Source of the DNA: Alphaproteobacteria bacterium | Lineage (GTDB): Bacteria > Pseudomonadota > Alphaproteobacteria > Micavibrionales > Micavibrionaceae | NCBI GenBank assembly: GCA_021775915.1 | Contig: JAJFGW010000039.1 | Span: forward strand, 1 to 64,000 | DNA length: 64,000 bases | Direction of reading: 5' to 3' | Part shown: positions 33,588-42,606 of the stretch, piece after piece | Layout of the letters: each line of letters begins with the position of its first letter | Position numbering within the stretch: the first letter of the stretch is position 1 | Program-made: the position numbers and the translations under genes | Notes under the pieces: generated by a model | The model's input: the letters and a program-made list of their open reading frames with translations, nothing else | Told to the model about the DNA's origin: nothing | Database searches by the model: none

Positions 33588-34376
33588 TCAAGACCTGCTG
33601 TGATCACGAGGCCAGGCCGACCAGTACACATAGCGCTTCCCTATATTTTCATATATTTTAAACCATGCCCGAAAAAGCGGAAACAGTTTCTTTTGCCACC
33701 CTTCTATTTGTAGGGTTTTATCAAGGCGGCTATCGCCAATCGTTGTTTCCGCGCTCTCATCTATATGAAGCGGCGCAGGATGCAAGACCAGCGTTTCCAG
33801 CCCGGTTTCCCATATGCGCCCTTGCAGCGTATCAATAGGCACCCAATTTGTTTTCATGTGTTTGAGCATCACCCGCGCCGCCTTTAGCGTCAAAACATAG
33901 CCATGAGCGCCCCCCGGCGCCGTCGGCAAACGCGCTGTCCAGTATTGCCCCAAAAGCGGCGCAATCTTACGACACCCCCGCGCATAAACCTTCTTACTAC
34001 CCAAAAAGCGCACAACATCCCACGGGACTTTAGTCTCAACCAGAGCGCACAACACGTCCTTAAACTCAGGCTCGAAAACAACGTCATCTTCCAAAATGGC
34101 AGCGAAGGGAATGTTTTCCCTATCCATTTTTTCATAGATATTGCGATGGGAAAGCAGGCAGCCGATTTCTCCGCCAATCATGTCCCGCCCGAAATAACGC
34201 AGGCGTTTCTTGCGATTATAAGCAGGCGTATTGGCCAGATCGAATTCTCGTCCGTTAACTGCTTCAATGAACTCATAAGGCACGCCGGTAGGCTCTAGGC
34301 GTTCCTGCATTATTTTCCGCCGATCAGTATCTTCCGGCAAATTTATAATAAAAACAGGCGGGCAATTTTGTGTCAT
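33588..34376 (-). CDS. glycosyltransferase family 25 (LOS/LPS)
   Basis: 262 residues. GT25 enzymes add galactose or similar sugars to lipooligosaccharide. Seen: VFIINLPEDTDRRKIMQERL, FIEAVNGREFD, GEIGCLLSHRNIYEKM and the metal-binding AILEDDVVFEPEF. AAGGAT precedes the ATG at 34376. Divergent from the O-antigen-ligase-like gene, about 60 bases away; the two likely serve surface-glycan assembly. Confidence 0.9.
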   Translation of the reverse strand: MTQNCPPVFIINLPEDTDRRKIMQERLEPTGVPYEFIEAVNGREFDLANTPAYNRKKRLRYFGRDMIGGEIGCLLSHRNIYEKMDRENIPFAAILEDDVVFEPEFKDVLCALVETKVPWDVVRFLGSKKVYARGCRKIAPLLGQYWTARLPTAPGGAHGYVLTLKAARVMLKHMKTNWVPIDTLQGRIWETGLETLVLHPAPLHIDESAETTIGDSRLDKTLQIEGWQKKLFPLFRAWFKIYENIGKRYVYWSAWPRDHSRS

Positions 34377-34435
34377 TATGTGCAAATCCTTAAGTCAGGT
34401 TTTTATTGTCTTATAATCTGTTTCAAAATATAGCT

Positions 34436-35638
34436 ATGGGCATGAAAAAGAAAGAAACTATATTTTTCGGACTTCTCATTGCATTGCTGGCGATAATGCC
34501 GGTTCTGGCAATCTCAATTCCGCGCTTTCTTGCTTTTGGCCCCGGCATCATCGGTACCGTCTTTTTTGTTTTGTACCCCTTTATATTTAAAGCAAAAGTC
34601 TCTTTGCTTAAACCCGCCTTTATTATTGCGGCGGCAATTATAGCTTTGGCCGCGCTCAGCTCCCTGTGGGCTGTTGACCCTGACTTTGCCCTAAAAAGAA
34701 CAATAAAGATAAGCGCCGTATTATTGCCGGGCGGGCTTTTACTCAGCCTCATAAACTCAATGCCTTTTGACAAAACAAAGCCCTATCTGTGGTTCATTCC
34801 CGCTTCCATAGCAGCGGCTTCCCTGTTGATTTTTCTAGATCAAAACACGGGAGAGCCTTTTTACAGAACCGTAAGGGGAATGAGTAATAACGAGTCTTTT
34901 TCCCACGCCGTTTATAACAGGGCGACTGTAACCGTCATTATATGCCTGTTCTCTGCGCTGGCGCTTGTCAAAAAACCGCTATGGAAGGCGCTTTTTGCAA
35001 CCTCTCTTCTCCCTATGCTTTATATTACGCAAAGCCAGTCAGCGCAGCTCGCGCTTATTCTAGGGCTTATCTTCATGTTTGCATTTCCCTACAAGTCAAA
35101 AACGGCATGGTACAATTTTATAGGCTCTATATTCGTACTAATACTTGCCGCGCCCTTTATTGCGATCTGGTCATTTAACGAGTTTGCGTCCTCCGTCGAT
35201 TCCATGTCCATTATGAATCAAGCTTACGCCGCAAACCGTATGGAAATATGGGATTATGTTAGTCGCTATGCGCTACAGAATCCTTTATACGGATTTGGCA
35301 TAGAAGCTACCCGGTCTATTCATGATTTTGATGCGCACGAAATATACCAAGCCGGAAAAGGAATTCTGCACCCCCATAATTTTGCTCTTCAGCTCTGGAT
35401 AGAATTTGGTGTTATCGGCGCGTTGGCAGGCGGTGCTTTTACCTCTTATCTGCTATGGTCTATGCGGCATCACTTAACACCGCAACAGTGCAAAATTATG
35501 TTGCCAACATTTATTGCCGCCCTGTCTGTCAGTGCTACCGGCTATGGTATGTGGCAAGGCTGGTGGCTCGGCATGTTGTTTTTAGCAACGGCTTTTTGTA
35601 TTCTCGCCGGGAAACAAGTTAAAGAGACTGAAACATGA
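34436..35638 (+). CDS. O-antigen ligase/polymerase-like (Wzy_C) membrane protein
   Basis: About 400 residues with ten or more hydrophobic segments. The Wzy_C/WaaL pattern is visible: ALSSLWAVDPDFALKRT near residue 80, LYITQSQSAQLALILGLIF, and the periplasmic loop YGFGIEATRS to HPHNFALQLWIEFGVIGAL with the His seen in ligases. It probably joins O-antigen or another glycan to lipid A-core, or polymerises it. Start uncertain: ATGs at 34436 and 34442, a TTG at 34406; none has a good ribosome-binding site. Overlaps the next gene by ATGA. Confidence 0.85.
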   Translation: MGMKKKETIFFGLLIALLAIMPVLAISIPRFLAFGPGIIGTVFFVLYPFIFKAKVSLLKPAFIIAAAIIALAALSSLWAVDPDFALKRTIKISAVLLPGGLLLSLINSMPFDKTKPYLWFIPASIAAASLLIFLDQNTGEPFYRTVRGMSNNESFSHAVYNRATVTVIICLFSALALVKKPLWKALFATSLLPMLYITQSQSAQLALILGLIFMFAFPYKSKTAWYNFIGSIFVLILAAPFIAIWSFNEFASSVDSMSIMNQAYAANRMEIWDYVSRYALQNPLYGFGIEATRSIHDFDAHEIYQAGKGILHPHNFALQLWIEFGVIGALAGGAFTSYLLWSMRHHLTPQQCKIMLPTFIAALSVSATGYGMWQGWWLGMLFLATAFCILAGKQVKETET

Positions 35639-36303
35639 ATGATCAGATAAAAAAACTATGGTGGCTGTGGCTACCGATTTTGGTTTTTGCCGTGCAGATT
35701 ATCATGGAGCTTTTTCTGCCTCTAAAGCTTATGGACCCTTATTATGCCGAAAACGGTATTTTGGAACAGGCGCAATTTCTGGTTATCGGCAGCGCTTTTA
35801 TCTTTTCTCTGCTCATCCTATGGGCACTGCGCCATCAAAATCTTCCCTGGGTCATGGCATGGACAAGCATAGCCGCGCTTGGCAGTTTCTACATCGCCGG
35901 TGAAGAAGTAAGCTGGGGCCAACATATACTAGGGTGGGGAACCCCGGAACAATGGGCACAGGTCAACGATCAGGGCGAAACCAATCTACACAACACAACC
36001 TCATGGCTTGACCAAAAACCGCGTATCTTGCTGATTGTAGGCATAGCTGTCGGCGGTTTAGTGCTGCCTTTGCTCAAAAAATACAAAGAAGACTGGCTGC
36101 CCAAAAAATTCACGCTCATATACCCGCCATCTTGTATGGCTGTTATTGCGGCCTTAGCCATTTTCCCCAGCCTGACCGTAAAAATCGGTGAATTATTTGA
36201 TATAGTTCTCTTTGGCCGCGTCAGCGAACTTCAAGAGCTTTATTTATATTACTTCGTTCTTGTTTACCTTATGGCCCTTAAAAAACGTATTGAGAAAGCC
36301 TAA
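35635..36303 (+). CDS. polytopic membrane protein with GEEVSWGQ motif, unknown
   Basis: 222 residues with about six membrane segments. Between the third and fourth lies a conserved-looking loop, AGEEVSWGQHILGWGTPEQW followed by GETNLHNTTSW. I recall similar GEE-SWGQ...ETNLHN proteins as an uncharacterised bacterial family; the acidic and His residues could form a membrane active site. Translationally coupled to the O-antigen-ligase-like gene, which suggests a role with surface glycans. Confidence 0.75.
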   Translation: MNDQIKKLWWLWLPILVFAVQIIMELFLPLKLMDPYYAENGILEQAQFLVIGSAFIFSLLILWALRHQNLPWVMAWTSIAALGSFYIAGEEVSWGQHILGWGTPEQWAQVNDQGETNLHNTTSWLDQKPRILLIVGIAVGGLVLPLLKKYKEDWLPKKFTLIYPPSCMAVIAALAIFPSLTVKIGELFDIVLFGRVSELQELYLYYFVLVYLMALKKRIEKA

Positions 36304-36306
36304 CCC

Positions 36307-37428
36307 TTACGCCACATCCGAGACTTTAGGCACTCCCGCGAGTACCCCTTCCGCCATTTGATCGGCGGCACGATCGGGAGCGAGAGAACGTTCTTCCGCA
36401 ATATTGAAAACCTCATCAATCGTTTTCTCTATCGTTTCAACATGCTTCATCATATTTTCGCGGGTCAGATCATGGGAGAACGGGTTTTTGCCGGTTTGCT
36501 CAAAGTACTCATAGCCCACAGCAATCACGCCGCCCGCATTAATCACGTAATCCGGCGTATAAAGAATATTACGCTGCGCCAACAAATCGCCAATATCTTC
36601 CGTGGCAAGCTGGTTGTTCGCTGCTCCCGCGATAACATCAAATTTCATCTGTGGAACAGTTTGCTCGTTAAGCTGCGCGCCCAGAGCACACGGCGCAAAA
36701 ATATTGGCATCAACACTAAAAATATCGTCCAGCCCGACAATTTCTAGCCCTTCAAATTCGCCCTTCGCCTTTTGCAGAACATCATCGCGTACATCAGTAA
36801 CAAAAAGCTCTACGCCCTGCTTATGCAACTGGCGGCACAGATCATATCCGACCGCGCCCAGCCCCTGCACTGCGGCCTTCAAACCCATCAAATTATCACT
36901 GCCATAACGTCGCCGGACCGCTGTCTTTAAACCGCAGAACACGCCGTAAGACGTCACCGGAGACGGATCACCGCCCAGCGCCCCGTCTTCACTTTTTAGC
37001 CCCATAACATAAGGCGTACTACGCGCCATCAGCGCCATATCAGCCACATTCGTACCGCTATCTTCGGCAGAAATATAATCGCCGCCCATCGTATGAACCG
37101 CACGCCCCATTGCTTCCATTAACGCTTCAGTTTTGACGGAGGCAGGATCGCCAATAATAACGCTTTTACCGCCGCCCAGCGGCAAGCCCGCCAATGCATT
37201 TTTGTAAGTCATACCACGAGACAAACGCAGCACATCACGAATAGCATCTTCTTCTGATTTGTAATCATACATACGGCAACCGCCAAGCGCCGGGCCTAGA
37301 GTTTTGTCATGAACGGCAATGTAAGCCTTTAGCCCCGTTTCCGAGTCCGTAAAATGGCGCACCTTATAGTGATTATCATAGTCGGTGAATCCGCTTAACA
37401 ACGCTGCATCAAGATCATTATACTCCAT
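36307..37428 (-). CDS. Leu/Glu/Phe/Val-type amino acid dehydrogenase
   Basis: NAD-dependent oxidative deamination of a hydrophobic amino acid; 373 residues, closest in layout to leucine dehydrogenase. Seen: the substrate Lys region GPALGGCRMYDYKSEEDA and LSRGMTYKNALAGLPLGGGK, dimerisation/NAD domain AVQGLGAVGYDLCRQL, and APCALGAQLN, PDYVINAGGVIAV. With ilvE it could interconvert branched-chain amino acids and keto acids. GAAGGTAGAG precedes the ATG. Confidence 0.93.
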   Translation of the reverse strand: MEYNDLDAALLSGFTDYDNHYKVRHFTDSETGLKAYIAVHDKTLGPALGGCRMYDYKSEEDAIRDVLRLSRGMTYKNALAGLPLGGGKSVIIGDPASVKTEALMEAMGRAVHTMGGDYISAEDSGTNVADMALMARSTPYVMGLKSEDGALGGDPSPVTSYGVFCGLKTAVRRRYGSDNLMGLKAAVQGLGAVGYDLCRQLHKQGVELFVTDVRDDVLQKAKGEFEGLEIVGLDDIFSVDANIFAPCALGAQLNEQTVPQMKFDVIAGAANNQLATEDIGDLLAQRNILYTPDYVINAGGVIAVGYEYFEQTGKNPFSHDLTRENMMKHVETIEKTIDEVFNIAEERSLAPDRAADQMAEGVLAGVPKVSDVA

Positions 37429-37885
37429 AGCTCTACCTTCGCCTGATTTTGCCCTATAATTACAATTATAAGGGAATGCTTATAAAAAGGCATGACATGG
37501 CGCAGCATTTTTAGAAGTTTAGTCTAATCTTTTTGATTACATGCTTTTTACGTAATATATTGTCGTCTGCGGACAATTTTCTGATATTTTTATTACCCCG
37601 CTCACGTAAAACAACCAAAAAAGAAACCGCCGACTTGCGTCGAGCGGTTTAGGAAGGGAACAGATACCAGATTGGTCAAAGGGTAAAGTGGGTAATTCTA
37701 AATTTATTCCTTATTTGTTTTTTCTTGTTTCTCTTACTTGTCTAAGTTGTCCTCCTTAGCCGTATTTTGTAGTTTAAAAAGTCCTCGTTAGTCACACACC
37801 TGTCTCAACTCATCACCTCATACTTAATGATACCTAAAATTTTATGTAAATTCAAATCTTTTTTTATGGTAATTGTTTTTATTTT
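37429..37885. other. 457-base gene-poor region between leucine-type dehydrogenase and rluD
   Basis: No convincing protein gene. The dehydrogenase side carries a perfect -10 (TATAAT on the minus strand, 37465-37470) with a poor -35. A terminator facing leftward sits at 37617-37650. Between it and the rluD stop, on the minus strand, are two copies of GRCTAASGAGGAC 32 bases apart (about 37789-37801 and 37751-37763). This could be a long 3' leader-like tail or a small RNA. Confidence 0.5.
37617..37650 (-). terminator. rho-independent terminator
   Basis: On the minus strand AAACCGC-T-CGA ... TCG-GCGGTTT forms a ten-pair stem with one bulge, followed by CTTTTTT. It ends transcription coming from rluD or from a small RNA in the region between, and isolates the dehydrogenase gene. 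Confidence 0.8.
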
Positions 37886-38872
37886 TTAAGTGTTTGATTT
37901 TAAACAATTAATCAGGAGGGTTATATCATCCGGTATAGGAGACTCAAAGCTCATCACCTCTTCTGTCAGAGGATGAACAAAGCTCATTTTCCACGCATGC
38001 AGGGCCTGGCGCGGGAAATTAAGGACTTGCGCCGCTACTTCCGCGCTATAATCCCCTTTTTTCAGCAACGATTGCCCCCCATTACGCTGCAAGCCATATA
38101 AGGGGTCACCAACCAGCGGATAGCGTATATGCGCCATATGCACCCTGATCTGGTGCGTCCTGCCGGATTCAAGCTTACAATTCATTAAACTAGCTGTTTC
38201 ACCGTAACTTTCAACAAGCTGATAATGCGTGACTGCCTCACGGCCATTCCTATGGTTTACCGCCATTTTCAAACGATTACCCGGATGCCGCCCGATAGGC
38301 TGGTCAACATGCCCCTTACTATTGCGCGGCTTCCCCCAGACCACAGCCCTATAATGCCGCCCCAGCGTTCTATCAGAAAGCTGGCTTGAGAGCGCTTGAT
38401 GCGCCTTGTCTGATTTGGCCACTACAAGCAAACCGCTTGTGTCTTTATCCAGCCGATGAACAATCCCCGGACGCCGGACACCACCAATCCCGGACAGGCT
38501 ATCACCACAATGATAGAGCAGCGCATTAACCAATGTACCATCGTGGTGCCCCGCTCCCGGATGAACAACCAGCCCGGCAGGTTTATTAATCACAAGAAGC
38601 GCTTCATCTTCGTAGAGTATATCCAGCGAAATATTTTCCGGTACCGGCGTGTCATCAACCGGCGGCGGTACAACCAGAGACAAAGCCATCCCTTCTTTCA
38701 CCTTGAGAGAAGGGTCGGTACAAATTTCATTATCAATATGAAGACGGCCCTCCAGAATAAGGGCTTTAAGACGGGAGCGGGATAAATCCTGAAAACATGT
38801 GGCCAGCATTTTATCCAGACGCTGGCCGTGGTCTTCCGTTTGTACGCTATATATCAGGCTGTTTTCACTCAC
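37886..38872 (-). CDS. rluD: RluD/RluC-type large-subunit pseudouridine synthase
   Basis: About 328 residues from the GTG at 38872, two bases past the stop of the upstream gene. N-terminal S4 domain (RLDKMLATCFQDLSRSRLKA, LILEGRLHID) and RluA-family catalytic domain: INKPAGLVVHPGAGH and the signature GIVHRLDKDTSGLLVVAKSD with the catalytic Asp. LESGRTHQIRVHMA follows. RluD modifies helix 69 of 23S rRNA; assignment to RluD rather than RluC is by overall look. An upstream GTG at 38935 would overlap the neighbour. Confidence 0.9.
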   Translation of the reverse strand: MSENSLIYSVQTEDHGQRLDKMLATCFQDLSRSRLKALILEGRLHIDNEICTDPSLKVKEGMALSLVVPPPVDDTPVPENISLDILYEDEALLVINKPAGLVVHPGAGHHDGTLVNALLYHCGDSLSGIGGVRRPGIVHRLDKDTSGLLVVAKSDKAHQALSSQLSDRTLGRHYRAVVWGKPRNSKGHVDQPIGRHPGNRLKMAVNHRNGREAVTHYQLVESYGETASLMNCKLESGRTHQIRVHMAHIRYPLVGDPLYGLQRNGGQSLLKKGDYSAEVAAQVLNFPRQALHAWKMSFVHPLTEEVMSFESPIPDDITLLINCLKSNT

Positions 38873-38874
38873 AA

Positions 38875-40266
38875 TCAGCGGCGCCCCAAACAAGGGTCTT
38901 CGTAAGGGTCCAGCGCTGTCGCGACAAAAACCCACCCTATATGAACCGGTGCAGAAGGAACTATCGGCGCACTCTTTTCTTCCTCTGATTTCTCGGTAGC
39001 GGCAAGCCCTACAACAACAATAGGCGTCTCCTCATCTTCCAGCTCGCCCATATCATCCTCAATAACGGCGGTAAAAATACGCTCACCATTCCAGCCGGGA
39101 ACGTAATCCGTTGCCCTTGCCCCCAACCCTTCGTAATACGCTTCGTCCTGTATCAATATGCCGCGCGGCGATAAGGTCAACATACGCAGATGATTACGAC
39201 CACTACTATCTTCTGTGGCTTTGGCATTCATCATCAAAACCATACGCCCGTCTTTCTGCGTCACGATCCAGTTTCCGGTCAGCTCGTAATCAGGTCGCCG
39301 GAAATAACGCTGCCAGCGCGGCTCACCCAGCGCATCTATCGCCATAACCCATGACGATACCGGGCCGTCATCATAAGGCTCCGAATCCCCCGCCAGAACA
39401 AATCCCTGCCCTTCGACCGTATATCCGGGAGACATCGCAGCATGACGAAAAATAGAAGACGCGCCACGCGGATATGTTCTCTGCCAGTGGACAGCACCAT
39501 CAAAACCCAGTTTCATCGCCCAGCCCGCCATACGCCCGTCATCCATACGTATAGTCCCGACCGCGAGGTAATTTTTTTCATCAATGGGCATCAAATTATA
39601 CAAGACATTAGGAATACCGGGCCTGTAAGCGCGCCGCCATAACAACTCCCCTTGCGGCGTAAAGCGCATAAGAACACCGTTTTGGTCCTCTTCATCATCG
39701 CGGCTTATCGCATGAAGCAAGGCTATAAAGCCGGGCTGTTCCACCGATGAAGAAAGGCTGAGGCTTTTATAATCAAAAACAGAGTCTTTGAGAATTTTTT
39801 CCCTTTTATAATTTCCGTCCCCGTCATACCAGCTCAGCCGCGCCCACTTTTCAGCCCGCCCAGCGCCGCCACGTATGTTGGAAATAGCCACAAACTCATT
39901 ACCAAGCTGAATCATCTTAATGGGCTCTTCAGCATCTTTTGCCGGAAAGCTTGTTTCTTTTAAAGCCCGTCCACGCCGGTTCAGTTCAACAAGAACAATT
40001 TCCTCCGGCCTAAAATCATCCTTTGACAGCCGCCGCCCAATAGCCATAACCGTTCCGCCATCCTGCGGAATACCTGAGCCGAGCTGAACCATACTATCTC
40101 TAATGCCATATTTAGCGTCCCAGACCGTAGGGAAGCCAAAGGTTGGCGGCCGCAATGTAACAATAGTCTCATAAAGCGTGTCACACATCTGCGCCCTTGA
40201 TGAATGGGGAAACAAGACTAATGTGAAAAGGAATGCTATAAAAAGAAATCTTGAAATGCGGGTCAT
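38875..40266 (-). CDS. secreted beta-propeller-like protein, unknown
   Basis: 463 residues with a signal peptide ending SSRAQ (about residue 25). The body has repeating beta-blade-like segments with aromatic anchors: GELLWRRAYRPG, GAVHWQRTYPRG, GEPRWQRYFRRPD, each followed by a glycine-rich loop, like PQQ/WD-type propellers. The C-terminus is Glu-rich then ends in a hydrophobic stretch and GRR. No catalytic motif seen. Directly upstream of rluD, and divergent from the GT4 gene. Confidence 0.65.
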   Translation of the reverse strand: MTRISRFLFIAFLFTLVLFPHSSRAQMCDTLYETIVTLRPPTFGFPTVWDAKYGIRDSMVQLGSGIPQDGGTVMAIGRRLSKDDFRPEEIVLVELNRRGRALKETSFPAKDAEEPIKMIQLGNEFVAISNIRGGAGRAEKWARLSWYDGDGNYKREKILKDSVFDYKSLSLSSSVEQPGFIALLHAISRDDEEDQNGVLMRFTPQGELLWRRAYRPGIPNVLYNLMPIDEKNYLAVGTIRMDDGRMAGWAMKLGFDGAVHWQRTYPRGASSIFRHAAMSPGYTVEGQGFVLAGDSEPYDDGPVSSWVMAIDALGEPRWQRYFRRPDYELTGNWIVTQKDGRMVLMMNAKATEDSSGRNHLRMLTLSPRGILIQDEAYYEGLGARATDYVPGWNGERIFTAVIEDDMGELEDEETPIVVVGLAATEKSEEEKSAPIVPSAPVHIGWVFVATALDPYEDPCLGRR

Positions 40267-40317
40267 TTTATTCGCCTGAGTTTTATTTGAGTTTATAATG
40301 AGCCAGAGCCTATTTCT

Positions 40318-41364
40318 ATGAAAATTTTAATTATCAGCGACGCATGGAAGCCGCAAGTCAACGGCGTAGTCAGAACCTATGAGCATATAGGTAATGAACT
40401 GGAAAAAACAGGGCATGAGTTCCATGTGATCGGCCCTGCTGACTTTCCTTTTCGTATTCCTATGCCCGGCTACCCCGAAATAAAACTGGCGCTCGCCCCC
40501 TATGGACGCCTGCAAAGAATGATAAAATCATTCTCTCCCGATGTCATCCATATTGGCACCGAAGGGCCGCTAGGGCAGGCTGGTCGCCAATACTGCATAA
40601 AAAATAACTTACGATTTACAACGATATACCACTCTCATTTTCCAGATTACGTGGCCGGGCGTGTTGCCAAGTTCGCACCTTGTATGGCCAGCCCTGTTAG
40701 AAATTTTGCAATCAAAAAACTGCGGCATTTCCACGGCAGCGCTGCCGCTATGATGATTGCCACGCAAAGCCTTGAAGACGAGCTAAAAGAGTGGGGTTTT
40801 AAAACCCCGATGCACCGCCTGACACGCGGCGTCCACTTGCATCTTTTCAAACCAGGAGAGGTAGAACTATTTCACGATATGCCCCGCCCGGTCGCGCTTT
40901 ATGTCGGCCGCGTTGCGGTTGAAAAAAATCTGGAGGACTTTCTATCAATGGACTGGAAAGGCTCAAAAGTCATTGTAGGCCACGGCCCCGACTTTGATAA
41001 GCTTAAAAATAAATATCCGGATCCTTATTTTACCGGCACCAAAGAGGGAGAAGAGCTGGCCGCACATTACCGCTCTGCCGATCTTTTCGTATTCCCCTCA
41101 AAAACAGACACATTCGGCATGGTTTTAACCGAGGCTTTGGCTTCCGGGCTACCTGTCGCCGCTTACGATGTCACAGGCCCGCGCGATATTATTACCGCAC
41201 CTCACCTGGGCGCTCTGCACGAAGATAATCTGGCTCATGCCGCAAACAAAGCGCTGGAAGTTATGGATCAGAAAAAAGAACGCCACAAACATGTACGTGA
41301 AAACTACACATGGCCTAGTGTCGCAAAACAGTTTTTAAAGGTTCTTGAAGAAACGGGACTGTGA
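40318..41364 (+). CDS. GT4-family glycosyltransferase
   Basis: 348-residue GT-B enzyme. N-terminal acceptor domain starts ISDAWKPQVNGVVRTYEHIG, a pattern seen in SQD2/PimB-like mannosyl or sulfoquinovosyl transferases. C-terminal donor domain: VALYVGRVAVEKNLEDFL, then FVFPSKTDTFGMVLTEALAS with the E-x7-E motif, and GLPVAAYDVTGPRD. Probably builds a glycolipid or surface glycan. The ribosome-binding site is weak. cpdR follows after 16 bases. Confidence 0.9.
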   Translation: MKILIISDAWKPQVNGVVRTYEHIGNELEKTGHEFHVIGPADFPFRIPMPGYPEIKLALAPYGRLQRMIKSFSPDVIHIGTEGPLGQAGRQYCIKNNLRFTTIYHSHFPDYVAGRVAKFAPCMASPVRNFAIKKLRHFHGSAAAMMIATQSLEDELKEWGFKTPMHRLTRGVHLHLFKPGEVELFHDMPRPVALYVGRVAVEKNLEDFLSMDWKGSKVIVGHGPDFDKLKNKYPDPYFTGTKEGEELAAHYRSADLFVFPSKTDTFGMVLTEALASGLPVAAYDVTGPRDIITAPHLGALHEDNLAHAANKALEVMDQKKERHKHVRENYTWPSVAKQFLKVLEETGL

Positions 41365-41380
41365 TAGAGTTTGTAAAATC

Positions 41381-41743
41381 ATGGCAAAAATATTGATAGC
41401 AGAAGACGACTCCTCAATGCGGCAGTTTCTGGCGATGGCCCTGAAACGTGCCGGACACGATGTTGAATCATGCGAAGACGGCCTAAGTGCTCTGACAGCT
41501 TTGGAAAAAGATAATGATTTCGACCTGCTGTTGGCTGATATTGTTATGCCCGGCATGGACGGTATTGAGCTTTCACAAAAAGCAACAGATGCCTGCAACT
41601 CCCTTAAAGTTATGTTTATCACAGGATTTGCAGCCGTTGCTCTGGGGCAGCGCAACCCCGAACATAAAGAAACGCACGTGCTTTCAAAGCCTTTCCACCT
41701 GAAAGAGCTAGTGGATCAGGTCGAAGATCTTCTGGCGGCCTGA
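41381..41743 (+). CDS. cpdR: CpdR-like single-domain response regulator
   Basis: 120 residues, receiver domain only. The acidic pair is Asp9/Asp10, the phosphoacceptor Asp53 (LLLADIVMPGMDG), and Lys103 in VLSKPF. It matches Caulobacter CpdR in length, in the start MAKILIAEDD and in the C-terminal Ala-Ala, which in Caulobacter takes part in its own ClpXP turnover. CpdR, when dephosphorylated, primes ClpXP for destruction of CtrA and other cell-cycle proteins. The start at 41381 fits the family; the frame extends upstream into the GT4 gene. Confidence 0.85.
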   Translation: MAKILIAEDDSSMRQFLAMALKRAGHDVESCEDGLSALTALEKDNDFDLLLADIVMPGMDGIELSQKATDACNSLKVMFITGFAAVALGQRNPEHKETHVLSKPFHLKELVDQVEDLLAA

Positions 41744-41751
41744 AAAAAAAC

Positions 41752-41780
41752 TTGAAAAAATCCAGATGACTGTCTACTGA
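41752..41780 (+). promoter_or_regulatory. candidate promoter of tRNA-Val
   Basis: TTGAAA (41752-41757), 17-base spacer, TACTGA (41775-41780). It would start transcription about 10-15 bases before the tRNA. Confidence 0.35.
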
Positions 41781-41797
41781 TAACAATCCTTATACAA

Positions 41798-41872
41798 GGG
41801 CGCGTAGCTCAGTGGGAGAGCACTTCGGTGACATCGAAGGGGTCGTAAGTTCAATCCTTACCGCGCCCACCA
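41798..41872 (+). tRNA. tRNA-Val (anticodon GAC)
   Basis: 75 bases including an encoded CCA. Acceptor stem GGGCGCG / CGCGCCC, D arm TAGCTCAGTGGGAGAGCA, anticodon stem CTTCG / CGAAG around loop GTGACAT (T33, anticodon GAC reading GUC), T arm with GTTCAATCC. Lies between cpdR and the Tad locus. Confidence 0.95.
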
Positions 41873-41988
41873 TTTAAACCTTATTTTAAAGCACCCCTAG
41901 CACACCAAAAAAAAGGGGTGATCTTTCGATCTTTCAGCGTTATAATCAGTCTGTTACGTCTCGTTTTCCTTCTTGATAATGGTTCATT

Positions 41989-42606
41989 ATGACATTTTTT
42001 CAAAAATTAAGATGTGTGGCCATAAGCGCTGTTTTTGTTTTTGCGACCTGTGCTGGCACATTGCAAGCACAAGCTCAGAGCGGGGACAGACTGCCTCCAC
42101 CGGATGCCGCAACAATTTCCATTGATTCGGAATTGTCTTCTACAGAAGAGACACACCCGCCCTTGCGCCTGACACCTGATAAATCACGGATATTGACGCT
42201 GGATAAAAACATCGAACGCGTTATCGTTGGTAATGAAGCCCACCTGAATATCCTGATGGATACAGCGAAGCGACTAATTGTAGTGCCTCGCATACCCGGC
42301 GCCACTCACTTTACCCTGCTAGGTGAAAACGGAGAGATCATTATGCAACGCCACGCCATTGTTGGTAGCGCACAAGAAAAGTATGTGAGAATAAGAGAAA
42401 CATGCAGGGGCGCTGACGGCTGTATGCCCGTAAGAATGTTCTATTGCCCGGGCGCATGCCACGAGATTGCTATCATCGGCGAGAATAATACCGCGTTCAG
42501 TGGAAGTATCGCTTCTGCGCCAAGCGAAGAAAATGTTAATAGTGGCCTACCGCCAACCATGCCAATCGGTGGGCCATCAGGCGCCGCTCCAGAGGATGAG
42601 CAATAA
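41989..42606 (+). CDS. pilus-assembly N-terminal-domain protein (RcpA/CpaC N-domain-like)
   Basis: 205 residues, signal peptide ending QAQAQ (about residue 30). Residues about 55-125 match the short beta domain found before secretins in CpaC/RcpA: LRLTPDKSRILTLDKNIERV, then VVPRIPGATHFTLLGENGEI. It has no secretin domain. Four cysteines in the C-terminal part (ETCRGADGC, FYCPGACHE) likely form disulphides. Overlaps the tadD-like gene (TAATG). It may be a periplasmic helper of the Tad secretin. Confidence 0.8.
   Translation: MTFFQKLRCVAISAVFVFATCAGTLQAQAQSGDRLPPPDAATISIDSELSSTEETHPPLRLTPDKSRILTLDKNIERVIVGNEAHLNILMDTAKRLIVVPRIPGATHFTLLGENGEIIMQRHAIVGSAQEKYVRIRETCRGADGCMPVRMFYCPGACHEIAIIGENNTAFSGSIASAPSEENVNSGLPPTMPIGGPSGAAPEDEQ

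Noticed and set aside
41889-41920. CACCCC ... GGGGTG pairing after tRNA-Val as a terminator
   Set aside because: The loop is 17 bases and the following T tract is broken; only weak support.
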